Positions 11,913 through 13,404 of a stretch of DNA of 13,404 bases are shown here, piece after piece. How positions within the stretch are numbered: position 1 is the stretch's first letter; the number at the start of each line of letters is the position of its first letter. The notes below the pieces were generated by a model. It saw only the letters and a list, made by a program, of their open reading frames with translations, was not told the origin of the DNA and did not search any database. The stretch comes from Flavonifractor avistercoris (GTDB lineage Bacteria; Bacillota; Clostridia; Oscillospirales; Oscillospiraceae), in NCBI GenBank assembly GCA_019119085.1, contig DWXT01000181.1, positions 1 through 13,404 on the forward strand, read 5' to 3'. Made by a program: the position numbers and the translations under genes.

Positions 11913-13274
11913 ATGGTACATACCTTTCAATGCCTCGGCGTGAACGTCGCCGTGGATGTGAACAGCGGCGCCGTCCATGTGCTGGACGAGCTGACCTACC
12001 ACCTGCTGGAGCTGGTGGAGCCCCCCATGGGAGAGCACTGCCCGGCGGAGGTGGCGGCCAGGCTGCCCCAGTACGACCCCGCCGCCCTGGAGGAGGCCTG
12101 GCAGGAGCTGCGCGGCCTGGCGGAGCAGGGGCTGCTCTTCGAGGAGGACGACTACATCGACCGGGAAAAGGCCGCCTCCATGCAGCAGCAGGCCCTGGTG
12201 AAGGCCCTGTGCCTCCACGTGTCCCACGACTGCAACCTGCGGTGCAAGTACTGCTTCGCGGGTACCGGCGACTTCGGCACCGGCCACCGCATGACCATGG
12301 ACTTCGAGACCGCCAGGAAGGCCATCGACTTCGTGATTGAGAAGTCCGGCCACCGGCGCAACATTGAGGTGGACTTCTTCGGCGGGGAGCCCCTGATGGC
12401 CATGGACACGGTGAAGAAGACGGTGGAGTACGCCCGCTCCATCGAGAAGGAGCACGACAAGTGTTTCCGGTTTACCATCACCACCAACGGCGTGCTCCTC
12501 AATGACGAGAACATCGAGTACATCAACCGGGAGATGTCCAACGCCGTGCTGTCCCTGGACGGCCGGAAGGAGGTCAATGACGATCTGCGTCCCACCGTCA
12601 ACGGCAAGGGCAGCTATGACGTGATCATCCCCAAGTTTGAGAAGCTCATCGCCGGCCGGGGCACCAAGGACTACTATCTGCGGGGCACCTTCACCCGCTT
12701 CCACAAGGACTTCGCTGAGGACGTGAAGGCCCTGGCGGCCATCGGCAGGAACGTGTCGGTGGAGCCGGTGGTGGGGAAGAGGGAAGATCCCTATGCGCTC
12801 CAGGAGGAGGATCTGCCCGAGCTGGAGGCCGAGTACGAGCGCCTGGCCGAGTACCTGAAGGATCACCCCGAGACCAACTTCTTCCATTTCAATGTGGATC
12901 TGGCCCAGGGGCCCTGCGTGATCAAGCGGCTGCGGGGCTGCGGCGCGGGCTGCGAGTACGTGGCCATCACCCCGGAGGGGGATATCTATCCCTGTCACCA
13001 GTTCGTCGGCAACGAGGACTACAGGCTGGGCAGCGTCCACGACGGCACCTTTGACAAGGAGCTGTCCGGCCGCTTTGCCGGGCTGAACATCTACACCAGG
13101 GAGGAGTGCCGGGACTGCTGGGCCCGGTTCTACTGCTCCGGCGGGTGCTCCGCCTCCAATCTGCTTGTCAACGGCGACATAAAAAAGCCCCACCGGGTGG
13201 GGTGCGAGCTGGAGCGCAAGCGGCTGGAGTGCGCCATCGCCCTGCGGGCTATTGCGGCGGGCATGGCGGACTGA
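11913..13274 (+). CDS. scfB: SCIFF radical SAM/SPASM maturase
   Basis: A 453-residue enzyme that installs thioether crosslinks in the ScfA peptide in the cytoplasm (CteB-type). The N-terminal region (about 1-80, with VAVDVNSGAVHVLDELTYHLLE in pieces) is the PqqD-like leader-binding part. The radical SAM cluster cysteines are 107, 111 and 114 (CNLRCKYC), with FFGGEP at 155-160. The C-terminal SPASM part has cysteines at 335, 343, 347, 361, 399, 402, 408, 412 and 431, enough for two auxiliary Fe-S clusters. The ATG at 11913 gives the MVHTF start usual for the family. A TTG-led frame from 11850 would start at the edge of the terminator stem and is rejected. The ribosome site GTGAGGA is moderate and about 11 bases away. 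Confidence 0.95.
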   Translation: MVHTFQCLGVNVAVDVNSGAVHVLDELTYHLLELVEPPMGEHCPAEVAARLPQYDPAALEEAWQELRGLAEQGLLFEEDDYIDREKAASMQQQALVKALCLHVSHDCNLRCKYCFAGTGDFGTGHRMTMDFETARKAIDFVIEKSGHRRNIEVDFFGGEPLMAMDTVKKTVEYARSIEKEHDKCFRFTITTNGVLLNDENIEYINREMSNAVLSLDGRKEVNDDLRPTVNGKGSYDVIIPKFEKLIAGRGTKDYYLRGTFTRFHKDFAEDVKALAAIGRNVSVEPVVGKREDPYALQEEDLPELEAEYERLAEYLKDHPETNFFHFNVDLAQGPCVIKRLRGCGAGCEYVAITPEGDIYPCHQFVGNEDYRLGSVHDGTFDKELSGRFAGLNIYTREECRDCWARFYCSGGCSASNLLVNGDIKKPHRVGCELERKRLECAIALRAIAAGMAD

Positions 13275-13404
13275 GGTATACAGATCGTAATTATACGGAA
13301 TGTAATCGAGTGTAATCAGCCCAAAAGGTTCTGAATTTTTCGGAGATATGCGTTAAAAACAGCATAAAGAGGCGAGGAAGAGGGGCGCCGCACACTGCGG
13401 CGCC
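13275..13404. other. non-coding end with hairpin
   Basis: No gene is visible. TGTAATC occurs twice ten bases apart (13301-13307 and 13311-13317), after CGTA-ATTA-TACG (13286-13297). The window ends exactly at the close of a perfect 9-bp stem GGCGCCGCA/TGCGGCGCC (13384-13392 with 13396-13404). This stem is preceded by GAGG at 13380-13383, so the arm reads GAGGGGCGCC and resembles the GAGG(T/G)GCGC hairpins elsewhere. It may be the scfB terminator cut off by the window edge. Confidence 0.55.

Noticed and set aside
11892..13193. 433-residue minus-strand frame opposite the SCIFF maturase
   Set aside because: Antisense shadow of a protein with textbook radical SAM and SPASM cysteines.
13275..13404. 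Small gene or promoter after scfB
   Set aside because: There is no open frame with a ribosome site and no convincing pair of promoter boxes; only short repeats and a terminal hairpin.

Overview
The window is about 13.4 kb of dense, GC-rich, clearly bacterial DNA. Gene content points to a Clostridia-class Firmicute, most likely a high-GC gut member of the Oscillospiraceae/Flavonifractor kind. The reasons are strong GGAGG ribosome sites, sigma-A promoters with TTGNCA/TATAAT-type boxes, a SpoIID-domain protein, and the yajC - small membrane protein - SCIFF peptide - radical SAM maturase neighbourhood that marks Clostridia. The taxon is inferred from content; no marker gene was compared.

Layout. 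(1) 1-194 is a near-perfect 194-bp palindrome that includes the 3' end of dapA and its terminator; it is probably a contig-end fold-back artefact. (2) 128-2126, minus strand: asd-dapA, the aspartate-to-dihydrodipicolinate branch for lysine, diaminopimelate and dipicolinate, with a structured leader of about 200 nt. (3) 2389-5111, plus strand: a secreted SpoIID/LytB-domain protein whose stop codon overlaps queA. The queA start appears to be ATA. A strong terminator follows at 5117-5155. (4) 5165-8308, plus strand: a four-gene thiol-redox operon, trxA-like (CVYC active site), trxB, an Rrf2-type regulator, and a CcdA-TlpA fusion. Together these can carry electrons from NADPH across the membrane to an extracytoplasmic thioredoxin domain. 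(5) 8309-8549: a convergent intergenic region packed with five long hairpins. (6) 8550-9347, minus strand: an XRE-type regulator carrying a multi-pass membrane domain. (7) 9456-11632, plus strand: tgt, then yajC and a small membrane protein of the TIGR04086 type. (8) 11633-13274, plus strand: the SCIFF ranthipeptide precursor (scfA) and its radical SAM/SPASM maturase (scfB), with a terminator-like hairpin between them. (9) 13275-13404: non-coding, ending exactly in another hairpin.

How the genes work together. queA and tgt are consecutive steps of queuosine tRNA modification and are often adjacent in the order queA-tgt-yajC. Here the redox operon and the XRE gene lie between them. yajC, the TIGR04086-type protein, scfA and scfB form a block known in Clostridia, whose peptide product has no settled function. 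The redox operon is a complete cytoplasm-to-exterior dithiol relay under one promoter with its own candidate regulator.

No wholly new gene system is obvious. The most unusual signals are the ATA start of queA, a hairpin family built on GAGG(T/G)GCGC that directly follows several stop codons, face-to-face overlapping asd and spoIID promoters with an operator-like palindrome, and a long hairpin that would bury the ribosome site of the TIGR04086-type gene. No intergenic gap exceeds 300 bases; the longest are 2127-2388 and 8309-8549, both described below.
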